Assembly: GCA_905221605.1 (NCBI GenBank)
Contig: CAJNDS010000266.1
Coordinates: 1-64,000, forward strand
DNA: 64,000 nucleotides
Direction: 5' to 3'
Source: Symbiodinium natans
Lineage: Eukaryota; Sar; Dinophyceae; Suessiales; Symbiodiniaceae
Shown here: positions 22,201-34,147 of the stretch, piece after piece
Position numbering within the stretch: the first letter of the stretch is position 1
Layout of the letters: each line of letters starts with the position of its first letter
The notes under the pieces: model-generated
Told to the model about the DNA's origin: nothing
Database searches by the model: none
Seen by the model: the letters and a program-made list of their open reading frames with translations, nothing else
Made by a program: the position numbers and the translations under genes

Positions 22201-24371
22201 TTCCTGTTGTGCTCTCCAGCTTCTCTGTGGTGTTCTCCTTGATTCATTCGGTTTTGTTTGGTTTTCTCTTCTCGCAGTTGCGCTTTCCATGCTTCTCGTG
22301 TGTTCCGAAACATCTTCACAAATCCATTCGAAGCCTTCAAGTGCTGAACGAACAAGTTGGCTCTGGTGCCCAGCTTGCCACTCCTCAGAATCAGTGGCGC
22401 TCCCGAAGACCTGAATCCCGCAGCCGCAGGTGGGACCCGGCCACGGCGCGGGCCAGCTCCAGCGAGCGCTGTACACACCCACCCTGGAGGCCCTTGTTGC
22501 TGGAATCCCCATTGTCGGTTCTCTACTGGAGAAGCTCGGGTCGGGCTTGAGTTTGGGGGCTTTGCTGAGCGGAGGGACCTGAAGGGATCCTTCCTCAGTT
22601 TGCGTTACGGTGTGCCCACGTGAGGTACTGGTAGTAGGTGTGTAGCTTGTTGTTTGGGCAAATTGTGTCATCCGTGCTGCAGGCACACGGCCTTGAACCA
22701 GGGAGTCGCTGATTTGAGGTATCGTTGAGCCTTCAGCTCTGTCCGCTCTTGCTCTTGGACTCTTGCAGTCTCTCCATGCTCCAGGATTTCAACCAAGACC
22801 CCTACAACTTTGCCGAGACCCAAACTCACACCCCAAAACCTCCGAAATCCCTCAACCCAGAAGTGCAAACCCACAAATTTGACATCGAAGGAGAAAAGAA
22901 CAGAAACAAGCTAGTGTTCGTGGGTTTTCTTGTGCTCTAGCAAGTAAGAGAGCCCCACCGTAGACCCGAAACCTTAAACTGTAAACCCTAATCCCTGGCA
23001 GGAGCCCCGCCTTTGCTACGACGTGGCTGCGGGGCCCAGTCCATGGCAGCGCCTTCCGGGCCGGTCGTCGTCCATCTGGGCCTGCAGCGACGGCCGGGTG
23101 AAGTGGAATTTCTTGGGGGCATTGGAGTTTAGGGGTTTAGGGGGCTTATAGCGGCTGGTCTCAAAAGCTGTTCTGGAACCCTGAACTCCTAAACGTCCTA
23201 AACCCTTCAAAGCGCCCTAAGCTCCTCCACGGAGCCTCCGCCGGCAGGTGGGGTGACGCGCTTCCGCGCCGTGCACGGCCGGGCTGAAGGTTCTAGGACA
23301 CTCCAGGCGTGCAGTACGAGCGCGTGAGGCTGCAAAAGAAGGCCACGACATGCGTTGTAAAATTCTGCGAAGCTCTCAGCTCCACATTGGCTTCTTGACA
23401 GCCTTGGGGCTGCAGGGGGCAGTCGCCCAGGCATACATCCCACCAGCTTCAGTCCAGAACTGGCAAGCCCTCGCGCGCTGCATCACTGGCCAGCCTGAGG
23501 GTCTTCAGGGTTCAGGGTTCATTCAGGATTTGGGAAAACATGGGAAAACTAAAGTTGCATGTAAAGTTGTGCCGTAGGGATCGTGGAAGCCTGTGAGGAA
23601 AGCTTGAAAATCCCGGAAAGTTCTCTAAACCTTTCTGGGTAGCAGAAGACCACAGATCACATGTGCCAGGTACTTCTTCTCGGACTATGCCCATTTTCCG
23701 TACATAGGCCGCTTGGGCTGTGAGGATCCGGTTGTACTGCGGCTGCCAGTTTTGATTGATTGCTCGTCTTGCACGGAGAGTCGCCTAAGAAGTTCTTGGC
23801 CCCGTTCGGGGTCCCGCACCAGTTCTTGCCTTGTTGCGAACACACTTGCGGCCCTGCAGCTGATCTTCCTTTCTACCCGGATCATTGCCTCATGTTGCCT
23901 TTCCCACTGCGCGTTTATCAGGCAGGTGCGAGTCCATTCCTGACATGCTGTACCAGACCTCCGTGGCAGCGGCCCGGCATTGTTACCTGCTTCTTCGGGA
24001 ACGGTCAATAGGCGCCCGAAGTTGGAGTCTGGTCTTTGCAATGTCCTAGGACTCCAGGACCCTAGGCGTGTGGATCTACGCCACAGTGGGTTGAACCAGG
24101 ACTTGGACAACGTGGCGGTGCAGATGAGGCATCACTACGAGCTGCTGGCGCGTGGAGTCCAGAACCCAGAAATCTGACACCGCCAAGCCACGACCTGGTT
24201 CACTTGAGCCAATTTCGTTCAATCTGCCAAGATGGTGTTGGACCCGAAGTCAAATCCCCACATGCCCGGGCCAACCGCCTTTCGTGGAGAGCTGTTATTG
24301 GGTTTGTTTTCCTTTCGCAGGTGACGGCCGCCATTGCACGCTCGACGGCTGTGCTGCTGTCGACCTCCTGA
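19264..24371 (+). CDS. WD40-like beta-propeller protein
   Basis: Exons supported: 19264-19320 (EWDLDAGLRLDRLFASGGE, GC donor). 19636-19656, a 21 bp microexon flanked by CAG and GTAAGC. 19771-19858 (CQVLVAGVNGADAGLALFRR). About 20293-20376 (SHEVGLYDAALSPP). 20432-20610, with GHWDFVADVCAIS and FASASLDGSLLLL. 21147-21255 (GELGVGLAFRDGSVVLFL). 21729-21905 (IKSWRLWTLSKNGALKLLHH). 22430-22539 (LEALVAGIPIVGSLLEKLG). 23002-23092, 23248-23289 and 23315-23500, which join in phase if the first uses a GC donor (SSSIWACSDGGVTRFRAVHG). About 24097-24170 (NVAVQMRHHYELLARGVQ). 24321-24371, the stop exon after TTTCGCAG. The GH...V..V and [SA]xDG[ST] strings are WD-repeat features. WD proteins are usually scaffolds; the partner is unknown. 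Confidence 0.62.
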
Positions 24372-24397
24372 GGCTGTGCCCCAGTGCCCCAGCGAGA

Positions 24398-24573
24398 GCA
24401 AGAGAGAGCAAGAGAGAGAAAGAGAAAGAGAAAGAGAAAGAGAAAGAGAAAGAGAAAGAGAAAGAGAAAGAGAAAGAGAAAGAGAAAGAGAAAGAGAAAG
24501 AGAAAGAGAAGGAGAAAGAGAAAGAGAAAGAGAAAGAGAAAGAGAAAGAGAAAGAGAAAGAGAAAGAGAAAGA
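24398..24573. repeat. (GAGAAA)n hexanucleotide repeat
   Basis: About 28 units of AAAGAG, nearly uninterrupted (one GAAGGA variant near 24510), starting 27 bp after the WD40-gene stop. G-rich sequence (GGGGGAGA repeats) follows to about 24700. The strand asymmetry, all purine on +, makes it a candidate for triplex or H-DNA structure. Long Lys/Glu/Arg frames through it are artefacts. Confidence 0.95.
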
Positions 24574-24699
24574 CACAAGATAAGGAAAAATATGAAGAGA
24601 ATGAGAAAGAGTGGGAAAGGGGGAGAGGGGGAGAAGGGGGAGAAAGGGGGTCCGCCCAAAAACCGGGAGTGGGGAGCGGGGGCAGGTGGTGGGTGGTGG

Positions 24700-27480
24700 G
24701 GCGGTATGCGACTGGGCCCGTGCTAGGAATAAGGTGTGGGGAAGGGAAAGGGCGGAAGGCGCTGGTTCCGGTGCTCACTGTACGAGGTTCAGAAGCACCA
24801 TTCGTCGAGAATTTTGCCCTTCCTGGTACCCGTGCGCACGCCGCTTGGTCTTGTGCAGGCCGCTGTGGCCAGAAAGCTGTTGCCGCCTGCTGCAAGTGAC
24901 CGGCGACCGGGGGCGTAAGGCCGGAAGCTGGCGATGCTGAACGCCAGCTGGGCGAGCGTTGTTTCACTCACAAATGCCAACTAAGCAGGAGGCCCCCGGG
25001 CAACTGACCCGAAACAGATACGCGTAGACATTGGGGCTCACGTTTGTTTCTTGCCTGGGAGCATGTCCTTTCGTAGTTTGCTGCAGGTTGCTGCCAGCGG
25101 CTTGCGCTTCTAAACAAGCTTTATGCTTCGAATGCATGTCACGCCGTGGGAAAGTTCGAGTGAAGAGTTTGCACATTGTGGCCCCTTGGGGTTCACGGCA
25201 TCCTCTTGAGCCAAGTGGTTGCAGTCTTACTGCCCTGCAGATTCGATCAACCCACAGTGTGGCCACATGGCAACCAAAACCCTTAGAGTAGTGTTGTAGA
25301 TGTACCGCAAAGTGCTGAGAAGAACACGCAAGCCAAATGCTTCATAGCTGGCAGATTTTGCCTGGGCAGCTGAGTACACGGGATTCCGTTGCGGCCATGT
25401 GAAAACACGAGCGGCAGGTGCTGCCGAAGTTCGACTTGACGGCAGTCCAATGGACCAATGCCCAAAGACTTGGTTGAACCAATCCAGGGTACGGATATCG
25501 CTACAGCTGTGGAACTGTGAGATATCGTGAGCGCCCTACACCGTCTAGATCTAGCAGCTTTGAGTCTCCCACGTGTTTAACGCTGGGTCGTATCCTCAAA
25601 TGGCATTTCCCCACTTCAATTCACTCGTTGTGCGCGCCTGACATGAACTGACATGCCCACGCTTGATGTCCCGGCGTTGTCTGGGTCTGGGCCAATCTGC
25701 CAACTCATCTCGGATGTTGCCTATCATGTCGATGGTTCATGTCTTTGTGTGCCTGTGCTCACGGTTGCAAAGCTTCGGCGGCTACGCGGCTTAAAGCTAC
25801 TGTGCCCCGACAGTGTCCCAAGCTCCTCTCTTCGACTTTCTCATCGACAATCTCAGGCGGATGCCGAGCTGGTATGTCAGGGTCTATAACTTGAGACAAA
25901 AACAAGGGTATAATGGGTCCCAGAGATCCTTTAAGGATTGGTTCCGGTGGCAGCTATGGAACTTTGTAAAGCATGTTGGGTTTTGGTTCGCAAGTGTCAG
26001 GCTCAGCGCTTGTGGAGCAACAGTGGCTGTTGCAGATCAGTTCTGCCGTGCGTGCAGATCCATGCCGTTTTCTCCTGCTTTGGAACCTGCATTGATGTAG
26101 AGACAAACCTCACCGGCGTAATCCCGGAGACCTCCTGGTCTTCCATTCGGCCGCGAAGACGCAGTGCCGTCGTCAGTGCACTTATTGGGTCTTGAAGTAG
26201 ATAGGTTTATTGAGGAAAACCTTCGCAGTCATTCGGCTACAAGAGCCAGCAAAGGAAGCCTGAGACACCCGGACACGCCCAGTACGTTGTTGACGATACA
26301 GCTAGGTTCCTCGGCACAAGCTCTCGGGTAGGTGGAAGCTTCAAGTTGAGTATGAGGGTTCTCTTGGTCTGTCTTTCGGAGATAGGTTGCTAGAGAGCCC
26401 ACTGACACTCACACGTCGGCTGTCGCGGGCGCGGCGTGCTGACTTGACACAGGTTTGTGGGTAGGTCTACACACTTTGAAAGGGGTCACCCAAAGTTTTC
26501 TTCTGCAAAACCTCTTTGTCGGCCACAGGGCTTAAGGTGCGGGGCAAGGCTCGCTTAGGGTTTAGAGTTGAACGTATGAAGGCAGCAGTGGCTCCTATGA
26601 CATCCCTGTAGGGTTTAGGGTTCTCGGGCTTATAGGGTTTAGGGTGCCTGTAAATGCTTCACCTTAGCCTTAACCCCTGGAAGCCGAACACCGATTCTTG
26701 CCGACAGGCCATGTCCCACACTACTGACAGCCGCACGCCAACGGCGTCTGCGGCCTAAATTGGGTGTGTTGATTCGATTCAATTCTGTTGTAACTGTGAA
26801 GTTTCAGGTTTTCTTTATTCCCAGCATCTGCGTGTGGGGTTCCTGTTTTTGGGCTGCCCTCCGCCTGCCCGCCCGCCATCTGCCCGGAATCTGCCCGTTT
26901 CGCCTGCCGCTGCCCCTGGGTTCCCGCGTAAAAGTCACACGCGTCAATCAACGCGTGTCGTCACAACACGCCTCAGCAAAGCATGAGCGCGCGTCAGCGT
27001 CAACCCACATCAACATCATGAACATTAACCCTCCAGGGCTCTGGTGGGCTGCGAGTTTTGGTATACCAGAAACCTCGCTATAAGGCTTCAGGCCTCTTGA
27101 TGGCTGGACTGCCCTGAATCGCGAAGGTTTCGAAGTGTCTTTGATCTCCCACATCCCTATCTCATTATAGGGCTGAGGGCTTAGGATTGTCCCCGCAAGG
27201 GTCTTTACAGTGCCTGGTCTAGCGTCTCGCGTGCTCCATCTCTGTAGAGCGTCCGTTGTGCAAGGTGGAGACACCAAACAGACCTGCGCGTCGCAGACTC
27301 AGTTTCGGTTCTCGAATCTTTCTTGGTTGCCGTCGGTTTTTGGCAGATCGAGAACCCCAGTCCTTGAACCTACATCACAGAGATCGAGACTGATTAGATA
27401 GATCGATGTATGCAGGAGAAGTCTGTCGAGATCACTGGCTAGAGAAATTTCGAAACGATAAGCATTCGTTTCTGCGAGAT
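24700..27480. other. Mostly non-coding; one small exon candidate
   Basis: Apart from 25814-25871, I see only weak fragments: RILPFLVPVRTPLGLVQA around 24810-24870, and a Cys-rich frame around 25960-26090 with ELCKACWVLVRKCQ. Scattered GGGTTTAGGG motifs appear at 26560-26650. No transposase or reverse-transcriptase motif was seen. Confidence 0.4.
25814..25871 (+). CDS. Short exon candidate, unknown gene
   Basis: The acceptor CCCCGACAG is followed by SQAPLFDFLIDNLRRMPSW and a strong GTATGT donor. A second frame is also open, so reading phase is uncertain. No neighbour exon could be joined. Confidence 0.4.
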
Positions 27481-27518
27481 TTTTCGCTCCTGGCCTTCCC
27501 ATTTTTGAAGCCCCCAAG

Positions 27519-27586
27519 GCCATCTGGGAGGAGCTCGACAATGTGAAGGTGCCCAACCTCCCAATGTGTTTTGACGGGGCTGCTAC
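27519..27586 (+). CDS. Short exon candidate, unknown gene
   Basis: After CCCCCAAG the frame reads AIWEELDNVKVPNLPMCFDG and ends at a GT donor. The same frame is open upstream (FAPGLPIFEAPK), so the exon may start earlier. No family recognised. Confidence 0.42.
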
Positions 27587-28377
27587 GTGTTGCAGGTTAC
27601 TAGGTTAGAACTCAAACCACAAGCGCTGCTCAGACGGACGTGAACTACAGCATTGGCGAGCTCAAACGTCCTGTCCTCAAGCTTTTCAGTCTTTCCGTGT
27701 GTGAAGAATTCATGCCTGGCTTTCGTGTCACTAGGCCGAGTGGGCCGTCTTCTTGGCAAAGGCGGCAAGGCGCCTTTAATCCCGGCATGGGGGCACGGTG
27801 TTGGGTTACCCGTGGTAGGTCTGGATCGGCCCTCTCCGTGTTCGCACGTGGGTGAGCAATCTGAAGCACGTGAGACCGAAACCTCTTGTTAGTGCAGGTG
27901 CTGTGGAGGCTTCCCCCACGCCCAAGAAGTGATGGTGACGGAGGTGCTGGAGCCTTTATTGGGCTTCACTCATGCAAACATCAATTCGAGGCTCAGACTT
28001 GTGGCGTTTTTGTGCCTCACTCATATAACCTTCAATCCGACACCGTTAGGATCATCAGGCGCTGCCCGAATCCCTGTAAGATTGAGGATGGGCAATCGGG
28101 GGGTGTTAAGGGCTAGCAGGGATAGATTCGATGGGAGAGACAGTTCCTGGAAACATAAGAATCATCAGCGAGAAGCTTCAGGCTCGACGCCGTTTTCGTC
28201 GCATGACGTGGTCTACCCGCTTCCTGACAGCAGCTCGAATTCTGGGCTTCGAACCTAACAGTTTTCAGCCCTGGCAAAAAGCCATAATTTTAAGGGTTCT
28301 TGGGCCCTAAGGCCATAAATATGGGGATTCGTGGGAAACGAGATTCAAAATGCATCCCACAACATCCCTTCCTGAGG

Positions 28378-28757
28378 GCTGCGTGTTCCTGTAGTCGCGT
28401 GGACCTGCAGTTCTGCTGTCCAGCGACAGTTGCACGACTTAACGATGTTGCCTCTAAAGGCCTTACGCCCCTAACTGCAGATGCTGGATGAGGAGAGGCC
28501 GTGGGTCCATAGGGATCATGATCGGATCCTTGGCTCGCAGGCGCAGACTGCCGCAGTGAACGCGAGGCTTCTGAACCTGGAGGCTGAGTCCGAAACACCT
28601 GTCATTAGCCGAAGTCCGGCCATATATGCTACGCAGTGAATCCCGAACAAGGCAAGCTTTGTTTAGCTACGTGTTCCTGTGGTCGCGTGGGCCTGCAGTT
28701 CTGCTGTCCAACGCAATGGCGTGAATTGACGATGTTGCCTCCGAAGCCTTGAGTCCG
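28378..28757. repeat. Diverged direct duplication, two copies of about 90 bp
   Basis: 28378-28465 and 28667-28752 share CGTGTTCCTGT.GTCGCGTGG and CCTGCAGTTCTGCTGTCCA, then ACGATGTTGCCTC. They differ by roughly one base in six. A weaker third relative may lie at 29050-29110, sharing a CGACGTAATGGCGATCGTTGC-like end. They could be remnants of a short interspersed element. No coding is supported in the surrounding 28.2-30.1 kb. Confidence 0.7.
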
Positions 28758-30365
28758 ATACAAAAGCGCTACAGGAATTCTTCTCCTATGGCGAGCAATA
28801 ATTTCAGAACCCAAGATCGTACAGTCATGAAGGGGAACCCAGAGCCGCAGAGATGGCAGGCCTTCTGCGTTTTGCAACCAGGTCTTTGTAGGCCTCCCGG
28901 CCTCCCGTGTATGACAACCGCAACTCTGCTTAAGGTTTAGCAACTCTGCTTAAGGTTTAGGTCCTTAACGCAGTTAGTTGGCCACCACGAACCCCTTTTG
29001 CTTGGAGCTGCAGGTAGTGATATTCCCGCCAACAAGGCCGCCAGGCATGCATGCTCTGCCGGGTTGTGGGTTTCGCGACGTAATGGCGATCGTTGCAAAG
29101 CTTCTTTTCTGACATATCAACATCCAAGCCGTCATGTGACAGACGCACGGCTGCAGGCCTTTGGGCGCGCGGGCCCATGACGGGCCCTGCGACCTCTCTA
29201 TCATATAAGAATGAAGATGGCCGCAAACGTTAAACTTGTCTCCACACATTTAATTCTTTTCACGTGTGCCGTCACCGTCGTTTGAAGCAACCTTCAGCAT
29301 TGCAGCACGACTTCCGACAAGCGCAAGAGGCATAGAGATGCGTACATTCCGAGTGGGGCCATTGGTGACTTTGTTAATGACTCCCAACCAGCTCGGAGGC
29401 GGCAAAGTCGTGCCTTAATGTGAGAAAGCACCTCCGAACTGAAATGGTTTTGCAAGTGCTGCGCTCACAAGTCGAAAATCATGAGCTGGGACAACATGGG
29501 GGTTGCAACTGCAGGCAGCGAGGTCGAGGGGATTGTGAATGCATGACATGACGGATATTACGCGCGGCCTTTTTTACTATCGCTTCCCTTGGAGGGGTCG
29601 GCGGATACGGAGAGCAAATAAGAAACACGCGTCGATAAACCACTATACCACCACTGGGAGCACTGCCCCCGCTCAGTTCCCACAGAATCCCGACGCTCAG
29701 AAAAGGGCTTCAACAAAAGTCCAGGTGGCTTTTGCTGGAGCGTGCTAGTAGTGAGGTAAGTTTGCATGCTTCAGCGCATCCATACAGCAAGGTTCACGAA
29801 CCTGACCCGAAGAGAGTTCGGGCAGGTGCTGCAACACAAGGGCACAGGGATCCAACCTTTGCTGCTCAGCAACTGGAGAGAGCACATAATTCAGCTTCAT
29901 CTGCGTGTATATGCCCTCGCTCGCAGCCACTTAGACAGGGCCTGCCTTCATTCTGCATGCGCATGTCTTCTGGCCCCGCAGCTCAGCCTTTTCAAACACA
30001 AAAGGCCTATTCGGCCAACCTTTTCTGGAGCCCTGATCACAACACCCTACCTACCCGAAGCTACCCGAACCGAGCGACCTCAAGCGACCCCAAGCTACCC
30101 TAAGCTACCCGAAGTTACCCTGAGCCCTAAGCCCGCAACCCTAAGCTACCCTAACCGCAAACATCACAAAAAGAAGCCCACCGTGAGCTGTAACGGGGAG
30201 AGCCATGGCCTGTGTCGCTCCACCTCGAGAGGCCCCCTCTGCGGTTTCGGAGCTGGGTCAGTTCTGAGCTTCTTGGGGTGGTACATCAACCCAGAAGCCG
30301 ATGCCCCCGTGGGGTTTGTATTTGTTTTTGTCTTTTGGGTTTAGGATTTCGGAGGGGCTATCGGG

Positions 30366-30422
30366 TTGAGGGTTCAGGGATGTTCAGGGATGTTCAGGGA
30401 TGTTCAGGGATGTTCAGGGTTT
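30366..30422. repeat. TTCAGGGATG decamer repeat
   Basis: Four to five exact tandem copies grade into TTCAGGGTTTAGGG, just before the 30437 exon. They appear to be an expanded variant of the telomere-like motif found in many introns here. Confidence 0.88.
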
Positions 30423-30436
30423 AGGGTGCAAGCCAG

Positions 30437-31199
30437 TGAAGGACAGCCCCGCAGACCTCTGCTGGAAGCTTTGCTCACTGCTGGGTGATGAGGCCACCCC
30501 AGAGGTGGGCCGCACGGAACACACCCAAGCTCTAAGCCCTCAGCCCTGAACCTTGAACCCTATCTTCTAAACTAATAGCAACCTTAAAACCGACCAACAC
30601 CTCATCCACAGGGGAGGCTCATGGACTTGAATTCTGAATGGTTAGCCAGGGCTTGCTTTCCTGCTTTCCAGGTACCTGAGCTGGTTCTTCCGGATACCAT
30701 CAAGAATCTCTGCCGGATACACCCCTTACATTACGGTTGCGGCCTACCAAACCAATGCGCTCGTCTTTCCTTCCTTTTCTGTATGCAGCCGAAGCGCAGC
30801 ATGTTTTTGGCAATCCCAAAAGACCGTGAAGCCAGCGAGTCACGCAGTCGCAGTCTACCTCAACAAACAAACATGACCGCACAAGTAAGTTATTGTGCCA
30901 GTTAGTTGCAGCCTACAGGCATGACCTTTGGCGAAATTCACCATCAAGCCATTGTGGCCAATGAGTACGGGCATGAATAAAATTCGCACATGCATTGATG
31001 CAGAACGCAAGCAACTAACAGCTTGAAGTTGCTAGCGCGGATAAGAAGATGCATCACATGTGAAGCGAAGCACAGGTCTATAGCCATCCATTAGCGAATC
31101 ACCAGCTCTCCTTCCGGGAAGGCCACCTCCCTTATCACCTCTCTCGAAGAAGCGGATCTCCGAGCTTTGCTCGACGACCTGAATCTGGACTCCTCATGA
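30437..31199 (+). CDS. 3' end of an unknown gene (three in-phase exons)
   Basis: Exons 30437-30504 (KDSPADLCWKLCSLLGDEA), 30612-30671 (GRLMDLNSEWLARACFPAFQ) and 31095-31199 (SLITSLEEADLRALLDDLNL, then DSS and TGA) join in phase 0. Acceptors are GCCAG|T, CCACAG|G and ATTAG|C; donors are GTGGGC and GTACCT. The C-terminus is an acidic amphipathic helix. An earlier exon near 30183-30300 (LGWYINPEADAPV) may precede them. I do not recognise the protein. Confidence 0.6.
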
Positions 31200-32010
31200 A
31201 GGGTTCGGTTTGGGTTTAGGGATGCTGCGGCTTCGGGCTTGGACGGTTCGGTGAGTTCCGCGTTCTGCTCGAGCTCAGAGTGAGCACAAAGCCGGTAGTA
31301 GACCCTGACGCGCAAATACGCATCACGGCGGCCTGCACGCTGTTCCAGACGGGCGCCAGGGCCCCAGCAGCTACACCCTAGGTTATCTGACCTGTAGGCT
31401 TGTAGGCCATATCAGAGTTGCACGGTCTGGCCACAGCATGGCCAACGCGCAAACACGGACATGCCAGTTCCCTTCAACTTCATGCCAATCGGCACGCCTT
31501 TGCCACACTGGAGACCTTGGCATCGTCCGTCGACGAACCATATGTTGTGTACGCCTGCGCAGTGTACTGCAACAATGCCCAGCAGCCCGCGCCAATGTGA
31601 TAGAATATGGGCCTTTGCAGAGCAGGCCTGCGCACATAGCGGTTCATGTTTCCGATTTTCACCAAATCCTCATTCCTCCTGGCCTCATTCATGTGACTTC
31701 AAAAGCACCAAAACCCCAACCAACCCTCACCCTCACGCTTCCCTCGCCCCTTTGTACAGTGTTTGGGGCCAGGAGTCGGGCACCGTAGACTGGCCTGAGC
31801 CCTGGATTATGCTCACAGGCTTATTCGCGCCGCTCTTGTGGCAAGCGGTGCATGAAAATCTAGTCATTTAATTGTGGGCAGCCAAGATTATATGTGTGTG
31901 TATATAGATGTATATATATATATATATATATATCTATATCTATATCTATTTCTACACACATTTCTACATTGACATAGGTATGTCATTATTGTATCTCATT
32001 CTTGTAGGTC
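31200..32010. other. Intergenic or intronic, AT repeat inside
   Basis: After the stop at 31199 there is no supportable exon. Frames on both strands at 31.38-31.87 kb overlap with no motif. A (TA)n tract with TATATC units lies at 31898-31960. Confidence 0.5.
31898..31960. repeat. (TA)n / TATATC microsatellite
   Basis: An interrupted TA run followed by four TATATC-like hexamers, AT-rich against a GC-rich background. Confidence 0.9.
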
Positions 32011-32017
32011 TGTAAAG

Positions 32018-32275
32018 TGCTTGCTGATGCAGTCGCCACTCGAGAACCACGGCTGTTACACTTCAGGGCTGCGGCGCCAAGGTCGGGCCTTCTGCAGCCC
32101 GTCGCGCAGCCACCGCCGCGGCCGGAAGCCGAGTCGAGCAAAGGGCCATGAACATGGCCCGACACCTCCTCGACCCCACCACCAGTGTTCAAGCAGGTGC
32201 GGACCCGGCGACTTTGCAAACGTTTGCGCCTGGTGTGCGGGACCTGAGACCCCCCAGTCCCCTGTAAGGGGCCTG
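32018..32275 (+). CDS. Two exon candidates, unknown gene
   Basis: 32018-32145 reads ADAVATREPRLLHFRAAAPR and then SGLLQPVAQPPPRPEAES. After TTCAAGCAG a second segment, 32199-32268, reads GADPATLQTFAPGVRDLRPP. Both are Ala/Pro-rich and GC-rich. A second + frame with several Cys is also open over the first segment, so the phase is unsure. Confidence 0.4.
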
Positions 32276-33032
32276 TAATGTAAGTACTGTTTAGTTGCGA
32301 TATCTGGGAATCTGGGAATCTTTCCTTTGGTCTTCCTGAAGCCATTGCGGAGGTTCAGGCTCCAAAACTCGGGGCTGCGGTCATCTTTAAGACTTTTAAG
32401 GCCCCAACCCCAAGCAAGAAAGACACCATCTGAGACGCTCTCGTGATGCTCACTGAGGCGGGGAGACTCGCATCCTTCCGCCCGCAGCCGAGTTTTCAGT
32501 CGACGAACCCTGACGCGAACAATTGCATCTAGGAGTTTCTGAGGTTTGACCTCCGTGAGAATTTTGTGCAGCGGCCCCGATCAGATCGTTGCAATGTTTA
32601 TGGGTGCCGAGGGCGAGCCAGGAGTGGAAACGTACTTGTAGCAGTTTATTGATTTCATGGGGTGTAGCTAGGGTACATCCTTGTTTTGATTGTGAATGGC
32701 TTTGTCAAAATAGTACGCCCTGGAATGATATCTGGCACCAGCCGCAATTTTGAGTATGGTCCCCTCTCAGCCACGATCGGTGTGATCTCAGGTGTGAGGA
32801 TGCCGGGTTTGAATGCGCTCAGGCCCCCCGCGCCGTGAGATGTCCAGGTAGGTTGATCCTCTCCAGTCAAGATTGACTCCTTCCAAAGTTTTCGACGACG
32901 TGGAGACATCTAGACATGACAGTGGCACCTCACGTCCACACAGGCAGACCAACATCGTCTGTTTCCTGGGACATCCCAAGTCCATTGATATCTTTCAGCA
33001 CTCTTGCTGGAAGTCTAGCCGTTTCTCTGCAG

Positions 33033-33107
33033 ATGGCCTGCGCCAGGACTCCGATAGCGAGCTATCCGGAGGCCGGCTTGGTGTCGAATTTGAGCGGGTG
33101 GCTACGG
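33033..33107 (+). CDS. Exon candidate, unknown gene
   Basis: TTTCTCTGCAG precedes 25 codons (MACARTPIASYPEAGLVSNL, then SGWLR) ending at a GTAGTC donor. A competing + frame (RQDSDSELSGGRLGVEFERV) is equally open; third-position GC slightly favours the first. Confidence 0.38.
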
Positions 33108-33956
33108 GTAGTCCTGCAATAGGGGACTGGGATGCTTTTGGCTTGCAGGTTTCATGGGGTTTGGGGATTGAAGGAGAGTGAAGGCCTGCCGGCGACAAAT
33201 GTTGGGCTCAGCTGCACCTGCATCTCGCAAGCACATCGTTTCTGTTGACACTGGCCAGAATAGCCGGACGTGAAGTGAATATTCCTAATGCAACAGCTAA
33301 ACAGCCCGGAACGGCTTCTCGACGTTATTCCTGAACGTTCCTGAACTTGCCTGAACTAAACCTAGCCACCTTTGCAATTGTCGCGCAGGAGAGGACGATC
33401 TTTGTGCTAACGCAGCCGCCTCAAGGTTCAAGTTTTGGGGGCTAGGGTTGAGGGAATGCAAGAGGTCGTGTGGAGGATTGGCGTATCCCCAGTTAGGGTT
33501 CCGAGCGTACTTCGTGCGGACTCAGGTTTGCACCTGGTGCGAGCAGACGAGATACCTACCTTTCGACCTTGGGGAAGGCTTCGTCTGCGGCGTTCTCAGC
33601 TTCTGTAAGTTCCAAACAGCGACTTGGGCAGCCCAGTTTTCAACCAGCATTGTTTCCAGTACTTTAGAGTTCCGGTGCACCGAAGTGGCGATGATGTCTA
33701 GTCATACGCCTGGATTGAATCACATTGAATCGAATTTGTTGGTTGGGGGTTCTTGGGGCAGACTTTCCTGGTCCATGCAAATTGATGCAAATTGTGAGCC
33801 AAAGGCTTTCCATATTACAAAGGCGCACAAGAGGTCACGTAGTGGTGCAATTGCCTATCAGCAAGTGGGAACGCAAGTATCCCACCATGGAGCCGGTAAA
33901 GGCACCCCCAAAAGGCACCCCCCAAAGGCTCCGAAGCCTGAATCTTGCAAACCAAG

Positions 33957-34021
33957 GTCGCGACGTGGGTCTCGACTGCGATGCGCGGGTCGGCAACTTT
34001 CAGGCCCGAGAGAGGCAATCG
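33957..34021 (+). CDS. Exon with consensus GTAAGT donor, unknown gene
   Basis: AACCAAG is followed by RDVGLDCDARVGNFQARERQ and a canonical GTAAGTGGG donor, the best match to the general eukaryotic donor consensus in this part of the window. The frame is open further upstream, so the 5' edge is tentative. Confidence 0.45.
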
Positions 34022-34143
34022 GTAAGTGGGTATAGGTTATTTTGTTTACATATTTTACATACCTTTACAGGGATCCTAATAAGGGGAAGATTTGCTATTC
34101 GTTAAGGCTGCTGTACTAGCCTTTTTTCTTTTTTTTTCTTTTT

Positions 34144-34147
<4 letters not shown>

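Noticed and set aside
23685..23945. Minus-strand frame with RVERKISCRAASVFATRQELV
   Set aside because: It looks protein-like, but it lies within an intron of a + gene, has no clear splice partners, and would be the only minus gene. Left unannotated.
24200..24967. 255-residue minus frame rich in Phe/Leu
   Set aside because: Produced by the (GAGAAA)n tract; no coding features outside it.
28270..28325. Possible spliced-leader relict (GCCATAATTTT)
   Set aside because: Only a few bases resemble the dinoflagellate spliced leader and the diagnostic TTGGCTCAAG end is missing.
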